Below are positions 28,957-40,286 of a DNA stretch of 64,000 nucleotides, piece by piece. The position numbers were made by a program, and so were the translations under genes. This DNA comes from Pseudomonas sp. MF4836. GTDB taxonomy: Bacteria > Pseudomonadota > Gammaproteobacteria > Pseudomonadales > Pseudomonadaceae. Below the pieces are notes generated by a model that did not search any database, was not told the origin of the DNA, and saw only the letters and a program-made list of their open reading frames with translations. The stretch is from assembly GCF_002018875.1 (NCBI RefSeq), contig NZ_MVOL01000002.1, positions 372,001-436,000 of the forward strand. The letters run 5' to 3'. The first letter of the stretch is position 1, and each line of letters opens with the position of its first letter.

Positions 28957-29655
28957 TTAGCGGCTTTGGCGCTGTTGCAGCAGCAGGTTGCTGAAGCCGG
29001 CGCCGGCCAGTTGTTTCTGTGCGGTGGTCAGTTGCTCGCGGTTGCTGAACGGACCGACCAGCACCCGATACCAGGTCTCGTCCTTGACCGTGCCCGACTC
29101 CACGGCCACCGACTGCCCGAGCAGGATGATCTGTGCGCGCACCTTGTCGGCGTCGGCTTCCTTGCGGAACGAGCCCGCCTGCAGGAAGAACTTGGTGACC
29201 GCTGCGGCCTTGGCCACGGGCGGTGGCGGCGGCGGGGTGATGCCGGCCAGCGCCGCCTGTGCGCGGGCGGTGTCGATCTTCGCCGCTTCGGCTGGGGTGA
29301 CCGGAGTGGTGGGAGTGGTCTGCGGCGTCGGCAGGGTTTTCTCCGGCACGGCCTCAGGCGGCACTATCACTTCCGATTCCGGCAGCAGGGTGTAGAAGTC
29401 GTATTTCGGCTTCACCGGTTGCTGCGGGCTCGGCGGGGTCTTGTTGGCCTCGGCGATCTTGCTGGCCTTTTGCTGCTCCAGCTTTTCCCGTTTGACGTTG
29501 TCGCCCTTGCCTGGCTCCAGCTTCATCAGGAACACGATAAACGCGCCGACGGTCAGGCCGATGGCCAGCCACAGCCAGCCCGGGATCGGTTTCTTCGCAG
29601 GAGCTTGGTAACGGCTGGCGCCACGCTTGGGTGCAGGTTTTTTCTTGGCAGCCAA
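28957..29655 (-). CDS. SPOR-domain cell-division-type protein (FtsN-like)
   Basis: 232-aa bitopic inner-membrane protein. A Lys-rich cytosolic start (MAAKKKPAPKRG) is followed by one membrane helix (about 25-46). Then come a Pro-rich periplasmic linker and a C-terminal SPOR domain (about 155-228: FFLQAGSFRKEADADKV ... YRVLVGPFSNREQL). SPOR domains bind denuded glycan at the septum, so a role in division is likely; FtsN has the same architecture. It starts one base after the argS stop, so the two are cotranscribed. Confidence 0.88.
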   Translation of the reverse strand: MAAKKKPAPKRGASRYQAPAKKPIPGWLWLAIGLTVGAFIVFLMKLEPGKGDNVKREKLEQQKASKIAEANKTPPSPQQPVKPKYDFYTLLPESEVIVPPEAVPEKTLPTPQTTPTTPVTPAEAAKIDTARAQAALAGITPPPPPPVAKAAAVTKFFLQAGSFRKEADADKVRAQIILLGQSVAVESGTVKDETWYRVLVGPFSNREQLTTAQKQLAGAGFSNLLLQQRQSR

Positions 29656-29656
29656 C

Positions 29657-31393
29657 TTACATGCGCTCCAGAGTTTCCAGACCCAGCAGTTCCAGGCCTT
29701 GCTTGAGTGTGCGGCCGGTCAGTGCGGCGAGGCGCAAGCGGCTCTGCATCTGAGCCGGGGTTTCGGCGTTCAGGATCGGGCAGTTCTCGTAGAAGCTGGA
29801 GAACAGGCCGGCCACATCGTACAGGTAGGTGCAGAGAATGTGCGGCGTGCCTTTTTCGCCAACGCTGTTGAGCACTTCACCGAACTGCGCCAGCTTGGCC
29901 GCCAGTTCCTGCTCGTGAGCGGCTTCGAGCACGATCTGCCCTTCGACCTGGCTGAAGTCCTTGCCCAGCTTGCGGAATACGCCAGCGACACGGGTGTAGG
30001 CGTACAGCAGGTAAGGCGCGGTGTTGCCTTCGAAATTGAGCATCAGGTCGAAGTTGAAGCTGTAGTCGCTGGTGCGGTGCTTGGACAGGTCGGCGTATTT
30101 GACCGCGCCAATACCCACCACGCGGGCGATGTTGCGCAGTTCGTTCTCGGCCAGTTCCGGGTTCTTTTCCTTGACCAGGGTGTAGGCACGCTCCCGGGCT
30201 TCGGTCAGCAGGTCGATCAGCTTCACGGTGCCGCCGTCACGGGTCTTGAATGGACGGCCGTCGGCGCCGTTCATGGTGCCGAAGCCCATGTGCTCCATTT
30301 CCATCGGGTGGGTCACGAAGCCGGCCTTGCGTGCTACCGCGAACACCTGCTGGAAGTGCAGGGCCTGGCGCTGGTCGACGAAATACAGCGCGCGGTCGGC
30401 CTTGAGCACGCCGCTGCGGTAACGCACGGCGGCCAGGTCGGTGGTGGCGTAGAGGTAGCCGCCGTCGGCCTTGACGATGATCACCGGCAGCGGCTCGCCA
30501 TCAGCGTCCTTGAACTCGTCGAGGAACACGCACTGGGCGCCTTTGCTCTCGACCAGCATGCCCTTGGCCTTGAGGTCATTGACCACGTTGATCAGGTCGT
30601 CGTTGTAGGCGCTTTCGCCCATCACGTCGGCCATGGTCAGTTTGACGTTGAGCAGTTCGTAGATCTTCTGGCAGTGGGACAGCGAGATGTCCTTGAACTT
30701 GGTCCACAGCGCCAGGCAGTCCGGGTCGCCGGCTTGCAGCTTGACCACCAGCCCACGGGCGCGGTCGGCGAACTCCGCAGACTCGTCGAAGCGCTGCTTG
30801 GCGGCGCGGTAGAAGTTCTCCAGGTCCGACAGCTCTTCGCTGGTGATCGGGTTTTCCTGCAGGTAGGCCATCAGCATGCCGAACTGGGTGCCCCAGTCGC
30901 CAACGTGGTTCTGGCGGATCACGGTATCGCCGAGGAACTCCAGGACCCGCGCCACGCCGTCGCCGATGATGGTCGAGCGCAGGTGGCCAACGTGCATTTC
31001 CTTGGCCAGGTTTGGCGCCGAGAGGTCGACCACCGTGCGTTGTACCGGGCCAGCCTTGCGTACGCCAACCTGCTCATCGGCCAGGGCCGCATCCAGCCGG
31101 CTGGCCAGGGCCTGGGTGTTCTGAAAGAAGTTGATGAAGCCTGGGCCGGCAATTTCGGCCTTGGTCACGCTGTCATCGGCCGGCAGCGCGGCGATGATTT
31201 TTTCCGCCAGGTCTCGCGGTTTCATGCCGGCCGGCTTGGCCAGCATCATGGCGATATTGCTGGCGAAATCGCCGTGGGTCTTGTCGCGCGTGTTTTCTAC
31301 CTGGATCGCCGGCGTCAGGCCTTCTGGCAACACACCGTCGTTGACGAGTTGGGTGATGGCTTGCTGGATGAGCTGGCGAATGGTGTCTTTCAT
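29657..31393 (-). CDS. argS: Arginyl-tRNA synthetase
   Basis: 578-aa class I synthetase that charges tRNA-Arg. The chosen start, [13 protein letters not shown], gives the usual length; the frame is open to 31630 but that would run through the promoter and into priA. The HIGH-type motif is [10 protein letters not shown]. The C-terminal DALR anticodon-binding domain contains [10 protein letters not shown]. Its promoter is at 31454-31482. It is followed by the SPOR gene with a one-base gap. Confidence 0.97.
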   Translation of the reverse strand: MKDTIRQLIQQAITQLVNDGVLPEGLTPAIQVENTRDKTHGDFASNIAMMLAKPAGMKPRDLAEKIIAALPADDSVTKAEIAGPGFINFFQNTQALASRLDAALADEQVGVRKAGPVQRTVVDLSAPNLAKEMHVGHLRSTIIGDGVARVLEFLGDTVIRQNHVGDWGTQFGMLMAYLQENPITSEELSDLENFYRAAKQRFDESAEFADRARGLVVKLQAGDPDCLALWTKFKDISLSHCQKIYELLNVKLTMADVMGESAYNDDLINVVNDLKAKGMLVESKGAQCVFLDEFKDADGEPLPVIIVKADGGYLYATTDLAAVRYRSGVLKADRALYFVDQRQALHFQQVFAVARKAGFVTHPMEMEHMGFGTMNGADGRPFKTRDGGTVKLIDLLTEARERAYTLVKEKNPELAENELRNIARVVGIGAVKYADLSKHRTSDYSFNFDLMLNFEGNTAPYLLYAYTRVAGVFRKLGKDFSQVEGQIVLEAAHEQELAAKLAQFGEVLNSVGEKGTPHILCTYLYDVAGLFSSFYENCPILNAETPAQMQSRLRLAALTGRTLKQGLELLGLETLERM

Positions 31394-31453
31394 GGTCTTC
31401 TCTTTCGACCGCAGGCGCGGCGGCGCTTCGATGCGCAGGTGGAAAAACTGGGC

Positions 31454-31482
31454 ATTATCCGTTGCCGGGGCAGGCTTGCCAA
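31454..31482 (-). promoter_or_regulatory. Sigma-70 promoter of argS
   Basis: On the minus strand TTGGCA, a 17-base spacer and GATAAT. It lies 61 bases upstream of the argS start. Confidence 0.65.
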
Positions 31483-31520
31483 CCTTCGCACGCCCCGGAC
31501 GGACGATTAACCGGTGCTGG

Positions 31521-31534
31521 GGGAGCAAGCTCCC
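31521..31534. repeat. Short GGGAGCAAGCTCCC palindrome
   Basis: A perfect 14-base palindrome 14 bases beyond the priA stop. GGGAGC...GCTCCC is the core of another common Pseudomonas REP type; only this copy was noticed here. Confidence 0.4.
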
Positions 31535-31548
31535 GCGCCACAGGCTTA

Positions 31549-33783
31549 TCAATATAGATCGACGGGATCCACATCCAGCGACCAGCGCACCTGGCGCCCG
31601 CTGGGCATCTGTTCCAGCACCAGCAGCCAACTGCTCAGCAGGCGGTGCAGGGGTGCGCGGGCGTTGGCCTGCAGCAGCAGCTGCGCGCGATAACGCCCGG
31701 CGCGGCGCTCCATCGGCGCCGGCACCGGGCCCAACAGCTCGATGCCGCCCAGGTTGTGCTCGGCGAGCAGGCGTTCGGCTTCGCTGCAGGCTTCATCGAG
31801 AAACCCCTCGGCCTGCCCCGGTTTGTGGGCTTCGGCCCGCAGCAGCGCCAGGTGCGCAAAGGGCGGTAGCCCGGCGGCGCGGCGCTCGCTCAGGGCCTGT
31901 TCGGCAAAGGCGAAATAACCCTGTTCGGTCAGTTGCACCAGCAAGGGGTGGTCGGCGAGGTGGGTCTGGATGATCACCTTGCCCGGCTCCTCGGCGCGTC
32001 CGGCACGGCCGGCGACCTGGACGATCAACTGGGCCATGCGTTCGCTGGCGCGGAAGTCGCCGGAAAACAGCCCGCCGTCGGCATCCAGGATCGACACCAG
32101 GGTCACCCGGGGGAAGTGATGGCCCTTTGCGAGCATCTGCGTGCCCACCAGGATGCACGGGTGGCCCTTCTGGATGGTGGCGAACAACTGGTTCATCGCG
32201 TCCTTGCGCGAGGTGCTGTCGCGATCCACCCGCAGCACCGGGAAATCGGGAAACAGAATCCCCAGGCGCTCCTCGGCGCGCTCGGTGCCGGCGCCCACCG
32301 GACGCAAATCGACTTTGCCGCACTGCGGGCAGTGCCGCGGAACCCGCTCGACATGGCCGCAATGGTGACAGCGCAGTTCGCCGGAGCGCTGGTGCACGGT
32401 CATCCGCGCATCGCAGCGGTTGCATTCGGACATCCAGCCGCAGTCGTGGCACAGCAGGGTCGGCGCAAAGCCGCGGCGGTTGAGAAACACCAGCACCTGC
32501 TGGCCGGCGGCAAGCGTCTGGCCGATGGCCTGCTGCATCGGCCCGGAGATGCCGCTGTCCAGGGGGCGGCTTTTGACGTCGAGGCGCAAAAAGCGCGGTT
32601 GCTTGGCGCCGCCGGCGCGCTCGGTCAGGCGCAGCAGGCCATAACGGCCGGTGTAGGCGTTGTGCAGGCTTTCCAGGGACGGCGTGGCGGAGCCGAGGAC
32701 GATCGGAATGTTTTCCTGGCGCGCGCGCACCAGGGCCAGATCGCGGGCGTGGTAGCGCAGGCCTTCCTGCTGTTTATAGGAGCCGTCGTGTTCTTCATCG
32801 ATGATGATCAGCCCGGGGTTCTTCATCGGCGTGAACAGCGCCGAGCGGGTGCCGATAATAATGTCGGCATCGCCGTCCCGCGCTGCCAGCCAGGCGTCCA
32901 GGCGTTCGCGGTCATTGACGGCCGAGTGCAGCAGGGCGATGCGTGCATTGAAGCGCTGTTCGAAACGCGCCAGGGTCTGGGGCCCGAGGTTGATCTCCGG
33001 GATCAGCACCAGGGCTTGCTTGCCGGCTTCCAGGGTTTCGCGGATCAGTTGCAGGTAGACCTCGGTCTTGCCGCTGCCGGTAACGCCTGCGAGCAGGAAC
33101 GCGTGGTAGCTGTCGAAACCCGCGCGGATGGCCTCGTAGGCGGCGCGCTGCTCATGGTTGAGGGGCAGTTCCGGCTGCGCCAGCCAGTGTTCATGGCGCG
33201 CTTCGGGGGCGTGCTTGCGGATCTCGACCTGGACCAGCTCCTTGGCCAGCAGCAGGTCGAGGCTGTCCTTGCTCAGCATCAACTTGCTCAGCAACTGATG
33301 GGCGACGCCGTGGGGGTGCTGGGCCAGGGTCGCCAGGGCTTCCCGCTGGCGTGGCGCGCGGGCGATACGCGGATCGTCCAGCTTGGCGCCGGGGCTGACC
33401 GACCAGAAGCGCTCCTGGCGCGCCTCGGCCAGCTCGCCCTGGCGCAGCAGCACCGGCAGTGCCCAGCTCAGAGTGTCGCCGAGGCTGTGCTGGTAATACT
33501 GCGAGGTCCACAGGCACAGTTTGAACAGCGCGGGCGGCAGAGGTGGGGTGGCGTCGAGCAGGGCGAGGGCCGGTTTGAGTTTCTCGGCGGGGACTTCGCT
33601 GCTGTCGGCGATCTCCACCAGGATGCCGATCATCTCCCGGCGACCAAAGGGCACTCGCAGGCGCATGCCCGGGTGCAACTGGGCTCGCAGGACGCCGGCC
33701 GGGGCACGGTAGTCGAACAGGCGGCGCAGGGGCGAAGGCAGGGCGAGGCGCAAGATGGCGTCGGGCACGCGGGGAAATCTCAT
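31549..33783 (-). CDS. priA: Primosomal replication helicase PriA
   Basis: 744-aa 3'-5' helicase that reloads the replisome at stalled forks. The N-terminal DNA-binding part has [15 protein letters not shown]. Walker A is [12 protein letters not shown], followed by the DEEH box. The zinc module carries paired cysteines ([13 protein letters not shown] and CHHCG...CPQCG). Helicase motifs V-VI include [12 protein letters not shown] and QVAGRAGR. An alternative GTG start at 33768 would give [11 protein letters not shown], as in many homologs; neither start has a clear ribosome site. Confidence 0.96.
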   Translation of the reverse strand: MRFPRVPDAILRLALPSPLRRLFDYRAPAGVLRAQLHPGMRLRVPFGRREMIGILVEIADSSEVPAEKLKPALALLDATPPLPPALFKLCLWTSQYYQHSLGDTLSWALPVLLRQGELAEARQERFWSVSPGAKLDDPRIARAPRQREALATLAQHPHGVAHQLLSKLMLSKDSLDLLLAKELVQVEIRKHAPEARHEHWLAQPELPLNHEQRAAYEAIRAGFDSYHAFLLAGVTGSGKTEVYLQLIRETLEAGKQALVLIPEINLGPQTLARFEQRFNARIALLHSAVNDRERLDAWLAARDGDADIIIGTRSALFTPMKNPGLIIIDEEHDGSYKQQEGLRYHARDLALVRARQENIPIVLGSATPSLESLHNAYTGRYGLLRLTERAGGAKQPRFLRLDVKSRPLDSGISGPMQQAIGQTLAAGQQVLVFLNRRGFAPTLLCHDCGWMSECNRCDARMTVHQRSGELRCHHCGHVERVPRHCPQCGKVDLRPVGAGTERAEERLGILFPDFPVLRVDRDSTSRKDAMNQLFATIQKGHPCILVGTQMLAKGHHFPRVTLVSILDADGGLFSGDFRASERMAQLIVQVAGRAGRAEEPGKVIIQTHLADHPLLVQLTEQGYFAFAEQALSERRAAGLPPFAHLALLRAEAHKPGQAEGFLDEACSEAERLLAEHNLGGIELLGPVPAPMERRAGRYRAQLLLQANARAPLHRLLSSWLLVLEQMPSGRQVRWSLDVDPVDLY

Positions 33784-33838
33784 GAACGGGCGGTAAAGAA
33801 GGCCCGGAGCCTAGCAGACGACCGGTGTAAGGGACAGC

Positions 33839-33866
33839 TTGCGTGATTGACGCGCTCTGGTAGAAT
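33839..33866 (+). promoter_or_regulatory. Sigma-70 promoter of rpmE
   Basis: TTGCGT at 33839-33844, a 16-base spacer and TAGAAT at 33861-33866, in the divergent priA-rpmE region. Confidence 0.55.
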
Positions 33867-33936
33867 CCGCGGCCTAATTACGTGCGGTATTCAACAATAG
33901 TGTTGGGTGGCGGCACGCTAGCCTGAGGAAGACACC

Positions 33937-34158
33937 ATGAAAGCCGATATCCATCCAGTATACGAAGCCATTACCGCTACTTGCAGCTGCGGTAACGTCA
34001 TCGAAACTCGCTCCACCCTGGCCAAGCCTCTGAGCCTGGACGTGTGCAACGAGTGCCACCCGTTCTACACCGGTAAGCAAAAAACTCTGGACGTTGGCGG
34101 CCGTGTCGACAAGTTCAAGTCGCGCTTCGGTGCTTTCGGCGCAACGAAAAAAGCCTAA
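33937..34158 (+). CDS. rpmE: 50S ribosomal protein L31 (zinc-binding form)
   Basis: 73-aa ribosomal protein L31. It has the zinc-ribbon cysteines CSC (16, 18) and CNEC (37, 40), so it is the C+ form rather than the zinc-independent paralog. Further motifs are HPFYTGKQK and VDKFKSRFG. It is monocistronic or nearly so: a strong terminator lies 45 bases downstream at 34203-34232, inside the next gene. Confidence 0.97.
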   Translation: MKADIHPVYEAITATCSCGNVIETRSTLAKPLSLDVCNECHPFYTGKQKTLDVGGRVDKFKSRFGAFGATKKA

Positions 34159-34199
34159 GGCTGATCGTTCTGGAAAGCCAATACGGCCTTTCCTCGCTG

Positions 34200-34979
34200 A
34201 TGAAAAAGGCGTCCCTGGTGGGCGCCTTTTTTGTGTCCGCGATTTGGCTGACAGCCGCCCAGGCATTTTGCCCAACCCCCAGCGGCCTGACGCCGGCCGT
34301 GGTGCAGCGCGTGGTCGATGGCGACACCCTGCGCCTGAAAGACGGTCGCAGCGTGCGCCTGATCGGCCTCAATGCGCCCGAGCTGGCGCGCCAAGGTCGT
34401 CCTGCCGAGCCTTTCGCGGCGGCGGCGCGTGCGCGTTTGCAGGCGTTGGTCAAGCAAGGCGCAGGGCGAGTGGGCTTGCGGCTCGGGGCCGAGACCAGGG
34501 ACCGTTACGGCCGGACCCTGGCCTACGTCTACGGTGCCGATGGCAGTAACCTGGCCGCGCGTTTGCTGGCCGAGGGCCTGGCCTATCAGATTGCGATTGC
34601 GCCCAACGTCGCCCTGGCGTCCTGCCAGCGGGCTGCCGAAGACAGCGCGCGCCAGGCTCGGCTGGGCCTGTGGCGCCAGGCATCTGTACTGAAAGCGCAG
34701 CAGATCAGGGCCTCGGGCTTTGCCGTGCTCAGTGGGCGTGTGAGCAAGGTGCAACGCAATCGCGGTGGGGTTTGGATTGAGTTGCAGGGTTCGGTTGTAT
34801 TGCACATTGCGCCCAAACTGCTGGCGAATTTCGATGCTTCGCTGCTGGATCGCCTCCAGGGTCGGGAAATCGAGGCGCGGGGCTGGGTCGTGGATCGCGC
34901 GCGAAAAGCCCCGGTCAGGTCTGGTCAGGCTCGCTGGATGTTGCCGCTGACCGATCCAACGATGCTCGGAATGTTCTGA
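34200..34979 (+). CDS. Thermonuclease-family protein (SNase-like), exported
   Basis: 259-aa protein with a signal peptide (MKKASLVGAFFVSAIWLTAA, cleavage near AQA/F) and a staphylococcal-nuclease-like domain. Catalytic-type motifs are VVDGDTLRL, VRLIGLNAPE and DRYGRTLAYV; the C-terminal third is an extra beta-rich region. It probably acts in the periplasm or outside. The ATG at 34200 has no ribosome site, and codons 2-11 form the arm of the rpmE terminator. The same nuclease gene lies between rpmE and the malic enzyme gene in other pseudomonads. The start is therefore the uncertain part. Confidence 0.82.
   Translation: MKKASLVGAFFVSAIWLTAAQAFCPTPSGLTPAVVQRVVDGDTLRLKDGRSVRLIGLNAPELARQGRPAEPFAAAARARLQALVKQGAGRVGLRLGAETRDRYGRTLAYVYGADGSNLAARLLAEGLAYQIAIAPNVALASCQRAAEDSARQARLGLWRQASVLKAQQIRASGFAVLSGRVSKVQRNRGGVWIELQGSVVLHIAPKLLANFDASLLDRLQGREIEARGWVVDRARKAPVRSGQARWMLPLTDPTMLGMF
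34203..34232 (+). terminator. Intrinsic terminator of rpmE, inside the nuclease coding sequence
   Basis: Stem AAAAAGGCGTCC / GGGCGCCTTTTT (12 pairs, one wobble), loop CTGGT, then a T-run. It begins one base after the ATG of the nuclease gene. Confidence 0.75.
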
Positions 34980-35166
34980 TAAATAAAAATTGTAGACATT
35001 TTTTATTTGGATTGTGAACAGTTGTAGGCCTTGTGTTCCGTGGCTCTTGGGCCAAAGTCGTATGCCAGGGCCCTTGACAGGGGTGACTGGTCAGTCTTGT
35101 AGGGACTTTGCGACACGCGTATCCTCGGCGGTCCGTCTGTCCAACAGTAAAAAGCGGAATGCCCAC

Positions 35167-36435
35167 ATGTCTGATTTGAAAACTGCCGCTCTCGAATATC
35201 ATGCCCATCCTCGTCCAGGAAAGCTGAGTGTCGAGCTCACCAAGGCCACTGCTACCGCTCGCGACCTGTCGCTGGCCTACAGCCCCGGCGTAGCCGAACC
35301 AGTACGCGAAATCGCCCGCGATCCTGAGCTGGCCTACAAATACACCGGCAAGGGCAACCTGGTTGCAGTCATTTCCGATGGCACCGCGATTCTCGGCCTG
35401 GGTAACCTCGGTCCATTGGCTTCCAAGCCAGTCATGGAAGGCAAGGGCGTGCTGTTCAAGCGTTTCGCCGGCATTGATGTGTTCGACATCGAAGTCGACT
35501 CCGAAAGCCCGCAAGCCTTCATCGACACCGTCAAGCGTATCTCCATCACCTTCGGTGGCATCAACCTGGAAGACATCAAGGCACCTGAGTGCTTTGAGAT
35601 CGAACGTGCTCTGATCGAGCAGTGCGACATTCCGGTATTCCACGATGACCAGCACGGCACCGCGATCGTTACTGCGGCCGGCATGATCAACGCCCTGGAA
35701 ATCGCTGGCAAAACCCTGCCTGAAGCGAAAATCGTCTGCCTCGGTGCAGGCGCTGCGGCCATCTCCTGCATGAAGTTGCTGGTGAGCATGGGCGCCAATA
35801 TCGAAAACATCTTCATGGTTGACCGTACCGGCGTGATCCACTCCGGCCGTGACGACCTGAACCAGTACAAGGCGGTGTTCGCCCACGCTACCGACAAGCG
35901 CAGCCTGGCTGATGCCCTGCAAGGCGCTGACGTGTTCGTTGGCCTGTCCGGCCCGAACCTGCTGAGCGCTGAAGGCCTGAAGTCGATGGCCGCCAACCCG
36001 ATCGTGTTCGCGTGCTCGAACCCGGATCCGGAAATCGCTCCTGAGCTCGCCCACGCCACTCGTGACGACGTGATCATGGCCACCGGTCGTTCCGACTACC
36101 CGAACCAGGTCAACAACGTACTGGGCTTCCCGTTCATCTTCCGTGGTGCCCTGGACGTTCGCGCCAAGCGCATCAACGAAGAAATGAAAGTCGCCGCAGC
36201 CAACGCCCTGCGTGAACTGGCCAAACTGCCAGTGCCACAGGAAGTCTGCGACGCCTACGGCGGCATCAAGCTGGAATTCGGTCGTGAGTACATCATCCCG
36301 AAACCAATGGACGCCCGCCTGATCACCGTGATCTCCGATGCCGTGGCCAAGGCCGCGATCGAGACTGGCGTAGCGACCCTGCCGTATCCGAAGAACTACC
36401 CGCTGAAAAGCGTGGATGACGTGTTCAACGGTTAA
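35167..36435 (+). CDS. maeB: NADP-type malic enzyme, short form
   Basis: 422-aa enzyme that oxidatively decarboxylates malate to pyruvate. It has the N-terminal SLAYSPGVAEPVREIA, GTAILGLGNLGPLASKPVMEG, the metal-binding FHDDQHGTAIV and the nucleotide fold VCLGAGAAAISC. The E. coli-type MaeB carries an extra phosphotransacetylase-like C-terminal domain (about 760 aa in all); that domain is absent here. The start MSDLKTAALEYHAHP is chosen inside a longer open frame (from 35014). TTGACA at 35074-35079 may be part of its promoter. A terminator follows. Confidence 0.94.
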   Translation: MSDLKTAALEYHAHPRPGKLSVELTKATATARDLSLAYSPGVAEPVREIARDPELAYKYTGKGNLVAVISDGTAILGLGNLGPLASKPVMEGKGVLFKRFAGIDVFDIEVDSESPQAFIDTVKRISITFGGINLEDIKAPECFEIERALIEQCDIPVFHDDQHGTAIVTAAGMINALEIAGKTLPEAKIVCLGAGAAAISCMKLLVSMGANIENIFMVDRTGVIHSGRDDLNQYKAVFAHATDKRSLADALQGADVFVGLSGPNLLSAEGLKSMAANPIVFACSNPDPEIAPELAHATRDDVIMATGRSDYPNQVNNVLGFPFIFRGALDVRAKRINEEMKVAAANALRELAKLPVPQEVCDAYGGIKLEFGREYIIPKPMDARLITVISDAVAKAAIETGVATLPYPKNYPLKSVDDVFNG

Positions 36436-36446
36436 CAGCAGCGCAT

Positions 36447-36477
36447 AAAAAACCCGGCCTTTGAGCCGGGTTTTTTT
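36447..36477 (+). terminator. Intrinsic terminator of maeB
   Basis: CCCGGC / GCCGGG stem (36453-36458 and 36465-36470), loop CTTTGA, A-run before and seven T after. The flanking A/T extend the stem. Confidence 0.85.
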
Positions 36478-36490
36478 ATGGGCGTTTTGA

Positions 36491-36565
36491 GCTGCAAGCT
36501 ACAGGCGGCAAGAAGCAGTGCGTACTGCTTCTCTCTTGCCGCTTGAAACTAAAAGCTTGCCGCTG
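36491..36565. repeat. Intergenic repeat, AGCTGCAAGC family
   Basis: Contains GAGCTGCAAGCT, then nested inverted arms GCGGCAAG / CTTGCCGC and GAAGCAGT / ACTGCTTC around GCGT, then AAGCTTGCCGCTGC. It lies between the convergent maeB and ponA genes. Confidence 0.6.
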
Positions 36566-36570
36566 CCCCC

Positions 36571-39009
36571 TTAGAACAAGTCGGCTGGCGCTGATTCGTC
36601 GGCTGGCAGTGGGCTGCCCGGCACGCTGCCGTTGCCCAGTTCGTTGACCGACGGTGGGCTGTCTTCGCTTTTGAACAGCTCGAAGTAGGCGTTTGGCGTG
36701 CCTGGGGTGGCGGCGCGGCCACTGACCGGGTCGACCCGCAGGCTGAGGATGCCTTCCGGTTCGGGCTGGGTGTGTGGTGGCCGGCCCTTGAGCGCGGCGC
36801 CCATGTAGTTCATCCAGATCGGTAGGGCCACGGTGCCGCCGAATTCGCGGCGGCCGAGGCTTTCCGGCTGGTCGAAGCCGGTCCACACGGTGGTCACGTA
36901 ATCGGCGTTGTAGCCGGAGAACCAGGCGTCCTTGGACTCGTTGGTGGTACCGGTCTTGCCTGCCAGGTCGGTGCGGCCCAGGGCCAGGGCGCGGCGCCCG
37001 GTGCCGAGCTTGATCACGTCCTGCAGCATGCTGTTGAGGATGTAGGTGGTGCGCCCGTCGACAATCCGCTCGGCAACGGCCGGGGTCTGGGCCACTGGCT
37101 GAGCCGGGTTTTCGCCGCCAACCTGGTTGACGGTGAAGGTCTGCTCACTTGGCGCCGCGATGCCGCTGCTGGCGCTGACGCTGTTGGGCACGCTGGGCGG
37201 GTTGGCGGTGAACAGGTTCTCGCCGTTGCGGCTTTCGATCTTGTCGATGATGTACGGCGAGATCTTGTAGCCACCATTGGCAAAGGTGCTCCAGCCGGTG
37301 GCGATTTCCATCGGGGTCAGCGTCGCGGTGCCCAGGGCCAGGGACAGGTTGCGTGGCAGGTCCTGCTTGTTGAAGCCGAACTTGCTGATGTAGTCGATGG
37401 TGCGGTCGACCCCCATGCTTTGCAGGAGGCGGATCGATACCAGGTTGCGCGACTTGTACAGCGCTTCGCGCATGCGAATCGGGCCGAGGAAGGTGTTGGT
37501 GTCGTTTTTCGGACGCCAGATCTTATCCAGGTATTCGTCGACGAACACGATCGGCGCATCGTTCACCAGGCTGGCGGCGGTGTAGCCGTTATCCAGGGCA
37601 GCGCTATAGACGAACGGCTTGAAGCTCGAGCCGGGTTGGCGCTTGGCCTGCATGGCGCGGTTGTAGTTGCTTTGCTCGAAGGCGAAGCCGCCAACCAGTG
37701 CCCGAATGGCCCCGTTCTGTGGGTCCAGGGACACCAGGGCGCCCTGGGCCACGGGAATCTGGCTGAATTTCAGCGAGTTGTCAGCCTGGCGTTGCACGCG
37801 GATCAGGTCGCCGACCTGGGCCACGTCCGATGGCTGCTTGGGCGCCGGGCCCATGCTGTTGGTGTTAAGGAAAGGGCGGGCCCATTTCATGCTGTCCCAG
37901 CTCACATGCTCTTCACCGGTGCGGGTCAGGACCTGAGCGCCGGTCTTGTCGACCTGGGTGACGATGGCGGGTTCAAGCCCGCTGATGGGGCGTTGCTTGG
38001 TCAGCTCCGAGGCCCAGGCTGCCTGGGTCTTGCCGGGCAGGCGCGATTCCGGGCCACGGTAACCGTGACGCTGGTCGTAGCTGATCAGGCCTTCATGAAC
38101 GGCGGTGTTGGCCATTTCCTGCAAGTTGCTCGGCACCGTGGTGGTGACACGGAAACCTTCGGTGTAGGCGTCGCTGCCGTAGCGCCCGACCATCTCGGCA
38201 CGGGCCATTTCGGCGATGTACGGTGCGTTAACTTCAGGGGTCGGTACGTGGTAGCTGGCGTTGAGCGGCTCGTTGATCGCGGTGGTGTACGCCGCTTCGT
38301 CGATTTTGCCGAGCTTGTACATGCGGCCCAGGATCCAGTCGCGTCGCTCCTTGCTGCGGGCCGGGTTGGCCAGCGGGTTGAAGCGTGACGGCGCCTTGGG
38401 CAGGCCGGCAATCATCGCCATCTGCGCCAGGCTCACGTCACGAATCGATTTGCCGTAATACACCTGCGCCGCCGCCTCGATGCCGTAGGCACGGTTACCC
38501 AGATAGATCTTGTTGACGTACAGCTCAAGGATTTCGTCCTTGGTCAGCTGGCGTTCGATCTGCAGGGCCAGGAGGATTTCCGTGGTCTTGCGCGAGAAGC
38601 TGCGTTCGCTGGTCAGGAAGAAGTTTTTTGCGACCTGCATGGTGATGGTGCTGCCGCCCGACTGGATGTGGCCACTCTTGACCAATTGGGTCGCGGCACG
38701 CATCAGGCTGCTGGGGTCAACACCGTAATGGTTAGCAAAGTTGTCGTCTTCAGCACTTAGTAACGCATTGATGAAGTTGGGGGGAATGTCGGCGAAACGT
38801 ATCGGTGTACGGCGCATTTCGCCGAATTCTGCGATCAACTTGCCGTCGCTGCTGTAGACCCGGAGGGGAATCTGCAACTGGATACTTCTGAGCGCCTCTA
38901 CGGACGGTAACCCAGGACTAAGATAGAGAAACGCGCCGGACAGAGCCAAAAGCAGCCCGCAGAACACAGCGACGATGGACCACCCGAAAAACTTCAGCAG
39001 ACGAATCAA
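36571..39009 (-). CDS. ponA: Penicillin-binding protein 1A
   Basis: 812-aa bifunctional class A PBP that polymerises and cross-links peptidoglycan. A membrane anchor lies at about 7-29. The glycosyltransferase 51 domain has catalytic Glu87 in SAEDDNFANHYG and QVAKNFFLTSERSF. The transpeptidase has SSFK (461-464, Ser nucleophile), SRN (520-522) and KTGTT (685-689). The ODD-like insert lies between the two. Its gene is divergent from pilM, as in P. aeruginosa. Confidence 0.96.
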   Translation of the reverse strand: MIRLLKFFGWSIVAVFCGLLLALSGAFLYLSPGLPSVEALRSIQLQIPLRVYSSDGKLIAEFGEMRRTPIRFADIPPNFINALLSAEDDNFANHYGVDPSSLMRAATQLVKSGHIQSGGSTITMQVAKNFFLTSERSFSRKTTEILLALQIERQLTKDEILELYVNKIYLGNRAYGIEAAAQVYYGKSIRDVSLAQMAMIAGLPKAPSRFNPLANPARSKERRDWILGRMYKLGKIDEAAYTTAINEPLNASYHVPTPEVNAPYIAEMARAEMVGRYGSDAYTEGFRVTTTVPSNLQEMANTAVHEGLISYDQRHGYRGPESRLPGKTQAAWASELTKQRPISGLEPAIVTQVDKTGAQVLTRTGEEHVSWDSMKWARPFLNTNSMGPAPKQPSDVAQVGDLIRVQRQADNSLKFSQIPVAQGALVSLDPQNGAIRALVGGFAFEQSNYNRAMQAKRQPGSSFKPFVYSAALDNGYTAASLVNDAPIVFVDEYLDKIWRPKNDTNTFLGPIRMREALYKSRNLVSIRLLQSMGVDRTIDYISKFGFNKQDLPRNLSLALGTATLTPMEIATGWSTFANGGYKISPYIIDKIESRNGENLFTANPPSVPNSVSASSGIAAPSEQTFTVNQVGGENPAQPVAQTPAVAERIVDGRTTYILNSMLQDVIKLGTGRRALALGRTDLAGKTGTTNESKDAWFSGYNADYVTTVWTGFDQPESLGRREFGGTVALPIWMNYMGAALKGRPPHTQPEPEGILSLRVDPVSGRAATPGTPNAYFELFKSEDSPPSVNELGNGSVPGSPLPADESAPADLF

Positions 39010-39123
39010 GGCTTTTGGATTTCCAGAGAAAGGAATGAATTAGGCGTCAGGGCATTCACGGCAAGTATTCACGGTAAATGGGATCGACCCACGCGGCAGG
39101 CAAAGCGGAAAAAAACGCTGGGC

Positions 39124-39153
39124 ATTATAAGCATTTTCCGCCAAGGGCGTCAT
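39124..39153 (-). promoter_or_regulatory. Candidate sigma-70 promoter of ponA
   Basis: On the minus strand ATGACG, an 18-base spacer and a consensus TATAAT (39124-39129), about 115 bases upstream of the ponA start. Confidence 0.5.
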
Positions 39154-39209
39154 TTGCCGGCCTGTCAAGGCGCGGTGATTGAACGCAATGGGCATTAGGG
39201 AGTCCGTAA

Positions 39210-40285
<1,076 letters not shown>

Positions 40286-40286
<1 letters not shown>

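Noticed and set aside
31394..31630. N-terminal extension of ArgS by 79 residues
   Set aside because: It would cover the argS promoter and the end of priA, and the extra residues do not resemble ArgS.
35074..35102. TTGACA-N17-TTGTAG as the maeB promoter
   Set aside because: The -35 is perfect but the -10 is poor. It is mentioned in the gene entry and not listed as a promoter.
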